DNA of 64,000 nt from Pyrus communis. Lineage: Eukaryota; Streptophyta; Magnoliopsida; Rosales; Rosaceae. This document shows positions 11,804-24,845 of this stretch, piece by piece. The notes below the pieces were generated by a model. It saw only the letters and a list, made by a program, of their open reading frames with translations. It was not told the origin of the DNA and made no database searches. How positions within the stretch are numbered: position 1 is the stretch's first letter; every line of letters begins with the position of its first letter. The stretch covers positions 19,362,428-19,426,427 of the forward strand of contig NC_084803.1 of assembly GCF_963583255.1 (NCBI RefSeq), given 5' to 3'. Both the position numbers and the translations under genes were made by a program.

Positions 11804-14800
11804 TCACTGCAACTCCCCAACAGGTGCTTCGTTGAGCCACAAGAAATGAATGAAGTCGTACAATTCCGCACTCACACTAACCTGCTCAGCGTAAAAATAG
11901 TTAAGTTAAAAGTGGAGTCACTGAAAAATGAGAACAATTTCAAAAAAGATGCATCAGTATCAGTTGATTCGGTTCATTCATACCTTGTACGGCGTTGGAT
12001 TTAGTCTCCTCATGTGGTCGGGACGCATTTTCTTGAGTTGTGTAATGCAGCGCTCCCTAATGTCCTTTAATGGTGGCAGATCTTCTCTTGCTCCACCTTC
12101 AATGAACAGAAATCCGGGGTTAGACATTACATACACCAATATTACGAAAATAAAAAAGGGACGGTAGTGTGCTCAAAACTATATGTTCGGATGATGTTCT
12201 ATTTCCAAATGTTATCAAATATCCTGAAAGTCTACCTGGGCTGCCAGGCCAGAAACATTTCATAAGTTCTTCAACGCGCTGTGGCACCACATACGCTCTC
12301 TTTGATTCATTAAAAGGGTGACGACATAGAATTCTTTCTCCCACCTGCATGTTGAAATATAATTATGAGAAATTTCTGATTCATCATTCTAGTGATCATC
12401 ACATGGAGTGAACTCTTTACTTGTATAGAATCCAAAGAAGCAAGCAAAAGATATACACTCAAATTATAAGCCTTATGGATACGAAGAATTAAATACGTCT
12501 CATTAGATGTTCTGAAATATTACTCTCTTTCATTTATATCTGTGTGTGTTTCTCTTCGGATTAGGGACTTTGAGCCACCGACGCTCCTATTTGTGGGTTT
12601 GGAACTCACATAAGTGCAGAGTTAAGCTTCATCATTTGGTTTTTTGCTTTGTTTGTCTACCTCTTGGGAAAATAAATTAATAAATCCTGCCCATCTCGAC
12701 AACTTATCATGTAGCATTATGAGTTTCATGCACTCCATTATTATTCCAACAATAAAAGAGACACCACATTTTCAGTACATCACTTTGCTTTCCGAGTCTC
12801 TGATGTAACTAAAATTCATAGATTGACATGATAATAAAAATCTACTCCTAGCCAGTGTTCAAAAAGCCTCGCCTAGGCGCTAGGCGGTTGGCCACCGCCA
12901 CGACTAATCCTTAGGCGTTTAAAAAATAAGAAAGAGCGCCTAGGCAGCCAGCCTGGACCCGCCTAGACCCGCCTAGGCACCCGCGTAGACTGCCTAGGTT
13001 GTGAAAATAGTTAACTTCCATATTGAATTTTATTTTTCAATAAATTGTATGAGACTTGTTGGATACTTGGATGAACACTAATTATATGCTTGTTCCCAAT
13101 GTTTTTAATGTATCCTAGTGCATTATAATTTATATGTCATTCTATTTGGAATATTATGAATTTATGTATCCCAATACAATTATGCATTTTTGTAATTATA
13201 AGTAGAAATTTATTTATGTTATTAATAAATTTAATTAAAATTTTAAAAAAGCCTAGGCTCCTGCCTAGACGTCTAGATGCTAGGACCCTATGCACTGCCG
13301 ACTAGCGCCTCGCGCTTTTTAGAACCTTGCTCCTAGCTTGCAAGCTCTTTGGAATAGCTAACCCAAATTATGAAAAATGTTTCCGCTTGCACTCTGATAT
13401 ATGAATGATAAGGATAACATTTACTAAAAAATTTGAGAACATATGTGGTGTAATGGATGCATAGACCAAGTTGACAAGGTACCTTTGGAGGTGGTTCATT
13501 TTCCCCTGTCATTATATCTACCAGGGGATAACCTTCTTTCCCATACAGTCTGTAACTCCGCTTTTTACAAGGAATGGAGACCTAAAATGAGGATTGAAAA
13601 AAATTAGAATCTAAACGAGAGTGGTACAGGAAATTTGTTAGAAGTATGATCAAACCTTCGTAACATCTTCAGAAAGTTTTATTCGAGGCTGATTATTTAT
13701 CTCAACAAGCTTGAAAACGCACCCTAAAGCAGCTTGAGCATAGCAAGTAACTACATAGGTTCCAATTCCAAATGAGTCAACCTCATGACCCTACAAAAGA
13801 AACAGATTAATCTAATTAAGAAATTAGGTTCCAACAAAATGTATTTAGTCCTATGGTTCTAAATCGCCGTATTAAAAGATAAACAACTTAAAGGTAAACA
13901 TATCAACACTATATAAAACCAGCACTCAAATGCCTCTGTACAGTTCTTAAGCCACAGCATAATCCCCATAACTTCAGAATCATTACCTGTTTGTTTAAAG
14001 CATCCAAAGTTTCCTCGTTCAGATCATTACTAGCTGTAATATTGGTCTTTCCAAACCAAGGTACTCCAAATTCTTTCTCAATGGTGCAGAAAATCTTCCG
14101 AGCCACGCATGATAAATACGCTAGGTCACCTGAATCCAACCTAATTCCGGCTGCTTTGTACCTGGACATAGCATCATCGAACTCATCAAGAGAGCTACAA
14201 ATGTACTTCGTTGATTGCCTAAAGATACCAAACTAATTAAGTCAAGGGTCGTGAAGCTGCCTGCACATTGCACAAATTAATATGGATGTCGCACTGGTAA
14301 AAAAAATTGCAAAGACAAGGTTAATGTAATAGTTCCTGGAGTAGAGGCAACTTTGTGGAGAAAATTTTCAGTGTGCAATATTTTATTTAAAAAGTAACCT
14401 GCAAAACAGCAACCTTTTTTATGAAACAGCATCAACATAAGCCTGCAACAGTGGTGTAAACCGGCCTATGTCTTTCGCTCACTTCTAAAAGGGAACCTTT
14501 ATTCAATAAAGCAACCAAAACACCCCCCCAAAAGTAGGCTTCATGATTAAGAGGTCAAATGCCTACAACCTTAAAGTTTGAGCACTAATATTGGCTTCAA
14601 CCCCTTAAAAAGAAATGCATTACCATACGAACTGCTTTTGAGCCTACATTATAAACCATAGTCATCATTATCAACCTTATTGGTGTTGCCATAGTTTTTC
14701 CATTTGAAACCAATAGAGGATACCTAGTTTTGTAAATCCATTCCAGATTGCACAATACTAAAATCATCAAGTGGATAAAAATGATTAAAAATGCTGCACG

Positions 14801-17505
14801 AAAATCTTTCGAACATACCCTAAATCATTGAGTGCTAAAGCAACGGCACAATAGTTAGGGATTCCACTCCTCATAACCTGGTAAATAAATGAAAGGCATG
14901 TTGCTAAAGATTCACTTTATTTAAAGAAACAATAAAGTATAAGTGGGCCGAAACCACATCGTTAAACATTATGAAGTAAGCTGCATAATGTTTACTTACA
15001 TCATATGTGTCTACAAGAGCTAGAAAGTTATTAGGGAATGCCAATGCATATGATGTGAATGCTGCTAGCTCACTTTGATTGGTCTCGCCAAAAGTTCCAT
15101 TTAATGATTTTGACCACTGCAAAGAACACAGGTAAGCGTTGTCAAGGTCTGAGTGAACTGATCTGAGATCCTATTATGATATCAAAACAGAAATTCGAGA
15201 TTAAATGTGTAAAACAGCTGACGAAGGCAGAAGGGGATATGAATATGCAAAACTTTGTGAAAGTAAGACAGATTGCTTACACCCACAGACACATATTTGA
15301 TGAAACTGAAAGGGTTTAGTAGTTCAACCAAAGTTCAATGGCTATGAACATATACGCCATCATGCACAAATTTTTATAACTTAAGTAGAATGGAAAGAAC
15401 ACACAATTGAGAAGCATCGAAATTAAAAAAAGCATATGAATTTTATGTGAAGAACAAAATCAAACACCTGAATCTTGCTTAACCAAGTCTGAACCAGGCT
15501 AACAAAATCCTCACAAGTACTCTGGCCATCACTGCTATGAAGTGATTTATCAATAATCTCATCAGGACTCTGTAAATGATTAAATAAGTTAGAAACAGTA
15601 GCTTCACATGCAAAGGCATGCAAATCATGATGAAGACAATATAATGCTCATAGCATTTAGTGTTTCAATGTCATGGAACAAGAATAGACACTAAACTCAA
15701 TCTAGTAATTTCCTTTATCACGTTTGTAATTTACAAAGGATTCATGAGATATCATGTTTGTAATTTCCCTTATCAGATGAAAATCAATAACATTACGGCC
15801 GTGAAATTTTATCTCATATTTAATGAATAAACAGTATAGCTTTAGCGCTCAACTAATGTCACGCTAAATACAAGAAATGGGTCTCAAACATTGAAAAACC
15901 TACCCAATAATATAAATATAGTGGTATTTTAATAGGTAATAGACTTACTAGTTTCTAGTTTACCTCTGATGATGTAATTGTAGATATGAACTAAAATATT
16001 TTCTACAACCTATTAGGGGTTATGCACAATAGATCCCAAGTCTTTATGCATTTGAAGTTGTACTTTCCAAATTCCCAAAAAGGATGAAAGAGTTGCGTAC
16101 CATAAATGAGCTGACAAAAGCATGAGAATGGGTTCCACGAAGTGGTATCCCGAATAACTTCCCAGCTGCAACATTACTGTCAAATATAACATAGAGATAA
16201 AAGGAAGTTATTCCATATCATTACTCAGAACGACAAAAGGCCGCTGATTTTAAGTCAAATGAAATGAGATTCTTCCAGTTGTCCAATATCAGAAATGTGT
16301 GAATATGATTATATGACATATATAGCGAAGTAAAATGCTTTAGAAAACACAAAACATAATCCAAAAGAAATGTTAAAAAACAAAAATCACAATACTAATA
16401 TGCCGCAGCTGAGTTTTCAATAGGCACTACCTTGTTGCATGAAATCCTCCCAGGTAACAGTACCTTGATGCCCCTATTCCCCCATCAGGTCCCTAAATAT
16501 CAAAACAAAGACATTTATTTACTAAGATAATCCGACCACAGAACTTCGGAACAACAAATCCAAAATGTGAAAAACCTGAACTTGTCACAGCCCAAGCATG
16601 TTCCAGATACCTGAGCCCGTCGAAGCCCAAACTCAAGTAGGTTCTTTGATTCTCCAGCAACAAAACGATGCCTTGCAGCATTCGTAGTAACTAAAGATGC
16701 ATAATTAACAAGATTCAAGAACGGAGTTTCGAGCAATTGAACCACCTGCAACAATAAAACAAACGTAAAACAAAACACACAGCAAAACAACTAGAATGAC
16801 TGACAACAACAACAATTAACCACAACAGTTTAAAGAAGGCCGAAAACAAAACTAGATTAAAGGTTCTCACCGCAATTGGCCCTTCAACTCGAATCAGGGG
16901 AACCTTTGGAAAAACAACTGTACCCTCAGGAATGGCATACACTTTAACTCCTGAACAATCAACTCCTCTAAGATAGTCATAGAATCCATCCTACAGTTCA
17001 CCATTGCAATTCGATTATTCGAGCTTTTGATACACATGCAAAATCACAATTTCAAACTACAGAATGCAGTACAATTTACAGTGAAAGTTTCAGAAATAAT
17101 TCACCTCGCACGAAGAAGACAATGATTCGCGGACGAAGCCGATATCATCCTCAGTCAATTTGAAATTGGCAATGAATCTGATGCATTCTTCCAAACCGGC
17201 AAAGATTGTGTATTCGCCGCCGAAGGGGTTCTTCCGGAAATACAAATCAAACCTGTAACGGAAATAAATGTAAAACTCTGTTTGGTTGCCGGGAAAGTAT
17301 AGAATTTTCCCGGGAAACAAACGGAGTGGGAAAGCAGAGAGAGAGAGAAGACTGACACAGCTTGTTCGTTGTGCTTGCCGGCTTTCCAGTAAGCGTAGGC
17401 CATGGTGAACTGGTAGAGATCCGTGAGCAGGGGGGTGACCATTGGATTGGTGGGGGGCGCAATGACCCGACCCGAATCAATCGGGCCGTTCGAATTCGCC
17501 GCCAT
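11804..17505 (-). CDS. NAPRT: Nicotinate phosphoribosyltransferase
   Basis: First enzyme of the Preiss-Handler NAD salvage route: nicotinate + PRPP + ATP gives nicotinate mononucleotide; normally cytosolic. Fifteen exons join in frame to 558 aa, the usual plant length: 17357-17505, 17105-17252, 16871-16990, 16611-16745, 16431-16492, 16101-16176, 15468-15569, 15000-15116, 14819-14877, 13987-14161, 13656-13790, 13483-13581, 12236-12344, 11984-12096, 11804-11881. Family blocks are clear: [20 protein letters not shown] near the N-terminus, GRTHSHAF-type RGTHSHAF, the substrate-site [42 protein letters not shown] and C-terminal [14 protein letters not shown]. The ATG at 17505 begins [12 protein letters not shown], with a TGACGTG element about 170 bp upstream. 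A second in-frame acceptor before the LDSGD exon would add 19 residues (see findings). An hAT-type MITE sits in the intron between 13483 and 12344. Confidence 0.96.
12853..13329. mobile_element. hAT-type MITE in an NAPRT intron
   Basis: A 477-bp element flanked by a perfect 8-bp target duplication CTCCTAGC (12845-12852 and 13330-13337), the length typical of hAT insertions. Imperfect terminal inverted repeats start CAGTGTTCAAAAAGC on the left and CAAGGTTCTAAAAAGC reading in from the right. Both ends are rich in GCCTAGGCG-like palindromic words around an AT-rich core. It has no open frame and depends on a transposase elsewhere. Confidence 0.8.
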
Positions 17506-17841
17506 TCGTATATTGGTTGGTTCTTGCTTCTGCTTCTGGTAAGATATATATGTCTACAGAGAGAAGCTAGAGAGAGGAGGGAGAGACCGCTATAAACGAG
17601 GAAGAAGGCGTTTTCTCGTACAATTCATCGAAACGCAGGAGACAGGAGAGACAGAGAGACAAGGCGTGTGCAGCTGACGTGTCGCTGGTTTTGTCAAACA
17701 GCTTCATAGACCAACCATATATACTTGTCCATGGTGCATTTTATTAACCACAATTTTTTTTTTTTTTTAAACAACAGTATTTTCTACATTAAGGTTGGAG
17801 ACTCAGCTAAGCTTCACAACAAGCATAATAATTTAGTTCAA

Positions 17842-17990
17842 ATTATTTTTTTTATTTTTTTGTCAAATGATAGATTTTATTAGATAGATGTTAGATTAGC
17901 CACTGCCGGGACTTGAACCCACGCTTTCATGCAATGACTCAACATCTTTCCATTATTGTGGTAAAGAATCTTTTACAATTTAGTTCAATA
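17842..17990 (-). mobile_element. tRNA-derived SINE-like copy
   Basis: On the minus strand a tRNA B-box-like GGGTTCAAGTCCC (17908-17920) is followed by a body and a 3' end TTTGACAAAAAAATAAAAAAA. Its last 40 bp resemble the end of the element at 18440-18575 on the opposite strand. The 5' limit is not sharp and no target duplication was found. Confidence 0.45.
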
Positions 17991-18439
17991 TCGATTTTGA
18001 CGTTAATCGAAGGTAAAAACTCTCACTTACTTACAATTGTTGTTAACCACATTCTTTTATGTAATAGTTATGTGAGAGAATCCCTTTGTTTAACATTATA
18101 CTTCCACTTTTACCCTTATTTTCTGATTATTTCTCTGTCTTTTAGCCTAATTTTAGGTTTTGTGATCATCAGAACCCACTATCATGGGTTTGATGGGGAA
18201 TAAGCACATGCACTTGAAAAGATGACAGATGCTGAGAGTCTTCAGGGAGACGGAATTTAGGGTATTCAAGTTTGTCCTTTTTGCTGTATAGTGTTCATTT
18301 GACCATCTTGGTCTGTCCACGCCACCTCTGACATTCAAGGGGCTCCGTTCCGACTGCCTGCGCTTTCAAGAAGATCACGCCATCAAACCCCAGAAATTAT
18401 CGACCGAAAGCAAACCCTATAATAAATAATTTACCAACG

Positions 18440-18575
18440 TAAGTAATCTTTTATCATAATGATAAAAAGGAGTTGAGCTCTTTATGATTACGTAAATTCA
18501 AATCATGTCGATGATTAAATTAATATCTAATCTAACAAAACTTATCGTTTGACAAAAAAATAAAAATAAAAATTC
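18440..18575 (+). mobile_element. SINE-like copy, opposite orientation to the 17.9-kb copy
   Basis: The 3' end reads ATCTAATCTAACAAAACTTATCGTTTGACAAAAAAA and then an A/T-rich tail, sharing the tail and the TTTGACAAAAAAATAAAAA terminus with the copy at 17842-17990. A weak B-box (AAATTCAAATCAT) lies upstream. It is probably a diverged member of the same tRNA-derived family. Confidence 0.4.
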
Positions 18576-18781
18576 ATGACCGACTTCGCTCCATCGCTCA
18601 ACCTCTTGGACAAAAAATCCATTAAATGTTTTGTTTTGTTTTATGGGCCTTTTTTGTTGTTTTTCATCCTCATAATTAATAAAAATTCATTAAATGTTTT
18701 TGGTTAAAATGTTGTTTTGTGAGGAGCTTTTCGATAAAACTTCATTTTTTTATATTTGTATAGATGAAGTCATATAATTCT

Positions 18782-19020
18782 TAGGGTTCGTTTGGTGTGC
18801 TATATAAGATTGGATCTTCGGGATATAATTAGATTGGCAATGACTTATAAGACAAAACTTGTACCATGTATAAGGATACGTTAGATAACTCACTCTATTG
18901 TGGACTCATAACCTATCATGTTCATTCTATTTCACATTTGACACAACAAACAACGGACTAGACTCAAGTCCATTTTAATTGATCACAACCTGTTTCATCT
19001 GGCCCACCAAACGAGGCCTC
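18782..19020. mobile_element. MITE with GTTCGTTTGGTG-type termini
   Basis: The left end TAGGGTTCGTTTGGTGTGC is complementary to the right end CCCACCAAACGAGGCCTCA, and the element is about 240 bp. Such GTTCGTTTGGT termini are common among plant MITEs. Target duplication unclear. No coding capacity. Confidence 0.5.
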
Positions 19021-22000
19021 ATAGTTTTGAAATTCTCAAATAATCAGATTCCAAAAATATTAAATCTGGAATGAGTTTATGAAATTCCAAAATTACAATT
19101 CCTAAATTGGAAGTGATATGTAATTCCGAAACATTTTGGATTGAAATTGAAAACGTGTATTTGACCGAAAGTCAAGCCTTGCAGAGTGGTTCAAATATTT
19201 TATTTTTATTTTTAAACGACTTGAATTTTTGTTATGTTACTAGAAAAGGCACTTATAAATATAAATGATTTCTCAAAAAGCATTTCCAAGAGAAACTTGT
19301 GTAAGATTAGCCACATTCTCCATTTTTACGAAAGCAAAATGCTTTGATCTCCCTGTAAATTTGTTATATATAATTTATTGAGTATCAAGTAGTGTAGGGA
19401 AAATCTACTGCAGACATTGTGTAATCGCCTAATGATTCACATACTATCTCATTTTAAAATTGGTACAATTGTTCTAGTTCCGTATGTTACGATTTAATTG
19501 AGTTGGTATTAATTAAATAAGGAATTAACTTGGTTCTTTAATGATTGGGAATAAGTTCCTCTTGAATGCATTTTGTAGCCGATTCCTCAAAATTTTACGC
19601 TTATGACTAGAACCGTTTATATGATAATTGCTCGGGAAAGATCATATTTTGAAGAAAATTAATTAAACGTGGATCGTTTGGTGTTCCAATTGTATAATGA
19701 GATGGACGGATTCGGTAAAATAATTATAAACCGTCTATTTATTTGCTACAATTGATTGACTAACCAACCTTGGTTTTAACTGATTCTTTTTGTAAATATA
19801 ATCTTTACATAGTGATTTATAATATGAACGGTTCCTATTATAAATCTGAAGTGTAAATCAACCACTAAGTGATTTGAGGAGGAAGTCCTCAATTTTGAAT
19901 AGCCAAGCCTTTCTCTAAATAATACTAGTGACAAAGTACTATTATCTATATACTCCTGCCATCCTTCCCTTCTATTTCTTAGGAACGCTGACAGAGATAA
20001 ATATCATTATTTTTATCCCAAACAATAGAAGACATAAATACGCAAGTGGTGGATTGTTGTAATGCGTATAGTCTTCTTCTTCAATCCATTACGGGTTCAA
20101 ACAACCTTCTCTCTATTTAGTATAAATTAGTATAAAATATACTTCTAATAATAATAAATAAATAAAATATATAGATGTATTTATTTTTTGTTTTTCCTAG
20201 CTGGTAACATAATAAATAGATTGGTTGGTTTCAATGAATCCGCTCCAGATTAACAGGTCAAGATAAGAATCTACTTAATGCCCTTAAATAGTTTTATTTC
20301 TTCCTTTTCTTTTTCCACCTCTTGAGAATAATTCCCATAGTCCAGCTGAGTTGAATCTTTAGACCAGAAAAAGGAGAAACAAAATGAAGATGAAATTGGT
20401 AAAAGTAATACCCTTGACTACGTTCAGGCTATTCAGCATTGAACTTTCCTTCGAAGTTGAAGACAAAACACAACATACAAATTGGGTGGCAACCTATAGT
20501 AATACTTATTTATATGTGTCGTGTTCATGTTAACTCATTTGTGGATAACATGCGAGTTAGTACAAAAATAAGAGCAATATAATGCAATAACTTACACATT
20601 ATTCATAAAAAATGAATAAAAGCAATCAATTTGTTAATATAATATTATATTCGTGTTGATTTCGAGTCTTGTTAACGTATTGTATCCGAAACTTAGTTCT
20701 TAAAGCTTTCTTGACCCTTGACTTGTATGAAAGTTTTTCAGTCACCTGTGGAGAAATCCAAGTCAATCGTTGGAAATTCCAGTTTTCTTGTTCAACGTTT
20801 ATTCCATCCCATTTGTTGGTAAACAGACCAAGAAAGAAAAATATAAGAAATATGGAAAGAGTAGTTCATTTCAAGCTAAAACCTGAAATTTCTCAGTGAT
20901 CCACAGGTTTTAGTGTTGAATATTTCAAGAATATATTCATATATTTGTTGTCTGAAAAGTTGGGTATTTGCCCAACCGTTGCTTCTTTTCGAGTGAAGCA
21001 TTGCAACATATGACATACCATAATATACATATATATGTTATATATGTATATATATGAATATAATATATATATATATATATAATATAATATATCGGTGCTG
21101 CATTGTGTAGCATGTGTGTGCGCGAAAATGATGGTACCAAAAGGTTGGATTTAATTCAACTTTGTATCTTTTGGTTGAACTACAATTTTTTGTTAAAAGA
21201 CATGATACTTACTCAAATTGTATGAGTAGAATTAAAAGATATAAATAATCAATATTTATTTTCTGAAAATTCTAAATAGAAAACATGTTTTTTGGGTCAA
21301 TAGTATTAAGAAGGGTTGTATATCTTCAACTAAAATGAAAGGATTCGATGATCGAGTGCTTTAATGCCTATAAATACCTATTGGGGCATAATGTTTCACA
21401 CACAATTTTCAAAAATTTGTTTCTACATTCCTTGCTCTCTTTTCTCTTCATCACATTCACACAATTTCTTTCTAGTTATTTCTAAGGAAATACAATTCGG
21501 TTTTGCTAATCGAATATTTCATACTTTGTTGTATCCTGGAAGTAACTTGTCAAAAACCCTCTAGCAAATTCATTCGAGTGGGGGCAAATAACACTTTAAG
21601 GAAACTATTCAAGTCGTACCTCAAAGTCATCATTCGAATTATTCTCTATATTTCGACATTTTACTCTTAACATTTAGCAAATTTTTTAACAATCGATAAA
21701 AAAAAGTTCGGTAATTTGTAACACCTCTACTCCAAAGCTGGAAGATCCTGAGATCTCTGCAGAAATTAAATATTATAAAGTAATACCAAAGCAATGAAAC
21801 AAAACACTACATAGCTGGATGTTATGAACACGATTTTCATATAGTTCATATATAACGAACAGCAGCCCCTTATTTCAGACATGACAGATGATTTATAATG
21901 TGACGCGGAGCATAATTTCCAAATAAAAGGAACCACAGAAAGAAGGGATAGATAGAGTTTACATGGGTCTCATCCCCCACCCTACTATTTCTACGAATTA

Positions 22001-22329
22001 CGTATCAAAAGCCTTGCCAAAGCATTGAAGAGAAAACTCTTACGAATTGCAGGTCTGCTATGAGGCATACGCATAATTCGAGCGTGCAACCGAGGCTCTA
22101 AGAAATTTTGGAGAATTACATAAGCTGTTACAAGTTGTGGCTACACCAAATCCAAAATGTGTAAAGAGTAGCCGAGCTTAACATGCATCATCCATGCCTT
22201 CTTTCAGTTTTGATGGCATCGTTTGAGACCCTTCTTCCTGTGCAAATTCTAAATGCGAATTACATAGTGAACGTACGGTGCACATAACCATGTGAAGAAC
22301 GGATAAAACATCGTATTGATCAAATGTAT

Positions 22330-24629
22330 TTACCTATCAATGTGAAAGTTTTGTTCTATAGTATTCAGGAGACCGCCTTCCTGCCAGTCCCTTCCTATGA
22401 TGCGTGTATCAAAAGTACTCTTCGAATCTGATACTCGTGCGTTAAAGGGAAGTGAATCAGTGGCTGTGCCTCCCAATTCAAAATTTTCCAACAAACAAAA
22501 TACATGTTAGACCAACACTAGGATCCTGTGTGCATACTGTTCGAGTTATTTGAAAGGGCAACTGTAGGATCATCGACCCACCTGAAAGATTCATCTCCAA
22601 ACAATTTACATTAATTTGTTGGTGCTGCAAAAGGTCCTCCCTGCAGATTTCCTTCATATGGAAAATAATGTAAAAAGGTTAATATCGTTTGCTTAGTTCG
22701 GTATGCATTATTCACACAGCGATAATTTACCTGAGATGAGGCTGGCAGTTGAAAGGGTCCCAAGTGAGCCTGAATTGACGGTTCCAACCCAAACGACGTT
22801 TCTGAATTAACTACATTTGACATGTCTGGTACATATGACTCGTTTGCAGTGGTGCATTGGTTGGATAAATTGAACAAATTTGTCATGTCCAAATGCAGAG
22901 GCCTAATTTCCTCACCAAGCTCCATTCTCATTTGCGAGAGCTGTATGGGTTGCAGCGTTCCAGGTAGGCACAAAGAATGTAGACTCATACCATTTCTCAT
23001 TGATAACATCTGAAGTACAAATCACAAAGTAAATCAATCAAAACCAAATTCTCGATTTTTATTTCTCCGATCATCAGTGCAGTTGGCATTTCATAGGCAA
23101 GTTTCAACCAGAACCATAAGATTCTTCAAACAGTGCACAAACCACAGTCACTGTTCCAAAGCTAAAAGCTGACCTATTTCATTCAAAATTAGGGCTCCTC
23201 ATCGGGTTCAAGGCTGACAAAATTAGGGCCCCTAGGTGCATGCACATGGTTGGATCATACAAATCATATTTGAGTTTTTCTTGGCATTTCATTGAATGGG
23301 GAATGCAATGTGTGGACTCAACATAAGGGATACTAGAATTAACACGAGACAATGAACTATGAACAGCACTTGAAGCTTACCGGAAACTAAGAGCAAAAGC
23401 GAAAGCTAATACCTGAACTTGAAGCTGAAGCTGCTTGAGGTACTCAATGGCTTCATCAAGCATAGAAGCTTTGTCCGTCTGCCCACATTAACAAGATGAA
23501 CCGTCAACTCAATAATCAAAACGACTCACACACAAGAGAACAAAAATCAAGCATCTTGGTGTGTCTAGCTTACCTTGTTAGAATTTGGGATGAGATTTTG
23601 CAATGCCTTCATTTTCTCGTTGATCCTATTCCTCCTCCTCTGCCAAAACAAACGGAATAGCATCAAAAATCACCATCGAACGCGATTTTGTCACGGAAAA
23701 AAAAAACAGATACCACAAATTTGCATATTAACTCAAGTAAGAGGCTCTCAGATTATAAACCCACCTTTTCAGACAAATTATGAACTTCTGCAGCTCTGCT
23801 TCTCTTTGAAGAACTCCGTCCCCCACCTGACTTCGCTTCCACAAACGCTTCAAGACCCTCCTAAATTTACAATTCCTCAACATCTTATTCAACTTAAAAG
23901 ATTCACATTAACTCACACTAACAAAGGAAAAAAATGGGAAATTAAAAAAATCCAAAATTTTATTTTTTATCTTCTTAATTACAGCTTACTGTTTCAGTCA
24001 AAACGCCGTTCTTTTCCTTTCCTTCATTTTCTTACCATCCAAACGGACCACAAAGAAAATAGTATCAACTCTAAGGGATCAAAAGCTTCAACTAACCAGG
24101 TAAGGCATGAAAGTCCATTAATTTTAAATACTCTTACTTTCTTGCACTTTCCCTACATTTTCTCAGCAACCAAACGCACCTTAAATAAAAATATATATTA
24201 AAAAAATCACAACTTTCCAAAATTCCAATTCTCAGAAGAGCAAAGTACCTCGCTTTCACAGTCATACTCGTCGGCCTCGTTCTCACTCGCCCCGAACGAG
24301 GACGACGACACATTGGGATTACCGGCGGACACAAGCGCGGCGGAAGAATCAACGGCCGTGATCTCGTCCCCGAAGAAACCAGAGTGGCACGGACGCTCGA
24401 GATTACCAGGCAGAAGAGCACCAACGGACGGCGAGGGCGAAAACAAAAACTGCGGGGCCTTCCCGGGCTGGGCCGCAACGGAGGCCAAAGAACTAGACGA
24501 GCGCACCAAAATCTGCTGCAGAAAAAGCGACATGTCGTCGGCGGCCGAATGCGGCTGAGCAGCTGGAGAAGAAGAAGAACAACAAGTGGCATTTTTGTAA
24601 TACTGATCATATTCGTAAGTGTCCCCCAT
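22330..24629 (-). CDS. SPT: bHLH transcription factor, SPATULA/ALCATRAZ type
   Basis: Nuclear transcription factor of the SPT/ALC clade, which controls carpel margin and fruit dehiscence-zone development and light- or temperature-dependent growth by binding G-boxes. Seven exons join to 365 aa: 24249-24629, 23765-23860, 23574-23639, 23413-23478, 22731-23009, 22582-22651, 22330-22469. The order is a Ser-rich N-terminus with the acidic block [11 protein letters not shown]; a basic region with [20 protein letters not shown] containing the H-E-R DNA-contact pattern; helix-loop-helix through [18 protein letters not shown]; then [12 protein letters not shown] and the clade-typical LHSLCLPG. Basic region and acidic block look more like SPT than ALC. 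The last two exons rest on splice phase only. Another exon, ending at 22178 (EEGSQTMPSKL...), could be used in an alternative 3' end. The ATG at 24629 starts [11 protein letters not shown]. Confidence 0.9.
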
Positions 24630-24845
24630 TGCTGCAAATTTTGCTCTGTGTTTTTTGTGTTGTTTTGGATTTAAGCTTTTGTGGGGGTTGGAGTTTTTTA
24701 TGATATTACTTTGTTGCGTCTGGGAGTGTGGCGGAGTGGGCGGGTTTACGTCTGTCTGCAGATTATGCTAAACTTAATTAAACTAAATTAAATTAAAATT
24801 TAATTAAGGAAGAGGAGTGAAGAGAAGTCGCACTCACTGTTGCCA

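Larger units (their letters stand above)
17506..22177. other. Long gene-free spacer between NAPRT and the bHLH gene
   Basis: AT-rich DNA between the NAPRT start and the end of the bHLH gene. It contains two SINE-like pieces (about 17842-17990 and 18440-18575), a MITE (18782-19020) and a run of TA/ATAT repeats at about 21020-21100. The bHLH 3' UTR probably occupies the right end. The short open frames here have random composition and no recognisable domain. From about 19021 to 21000 I see nothing that supports a gene. Confidence 0.6.

Noticed and set aside
17908..17920. Possible tRNA gene because of a perfect B-box
   Set aside because: No cloverleaf could be built: the acceptor and anticodon stems are absent and an A/T-rich tail follows, so it fits a SINE.
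23575..24201. 208-codon plus-strand open frame
   Set aside because: It runs antisense across bHLH exons 2 and 3 and their introns; composition is rich in Lys/Phe/Leu from AT-rich introns, and no domain is visible.
24134..24637. 167-codon minus-strand open frame over the bHLH first exon
   Set aside because: It is a shifted frame over the bHLH exon 1, has an Arg/Pro/Leu-rich random composition, and the other frame ([11 protein letters not shown]...) carries the conserved acidic block and correct splice phase.
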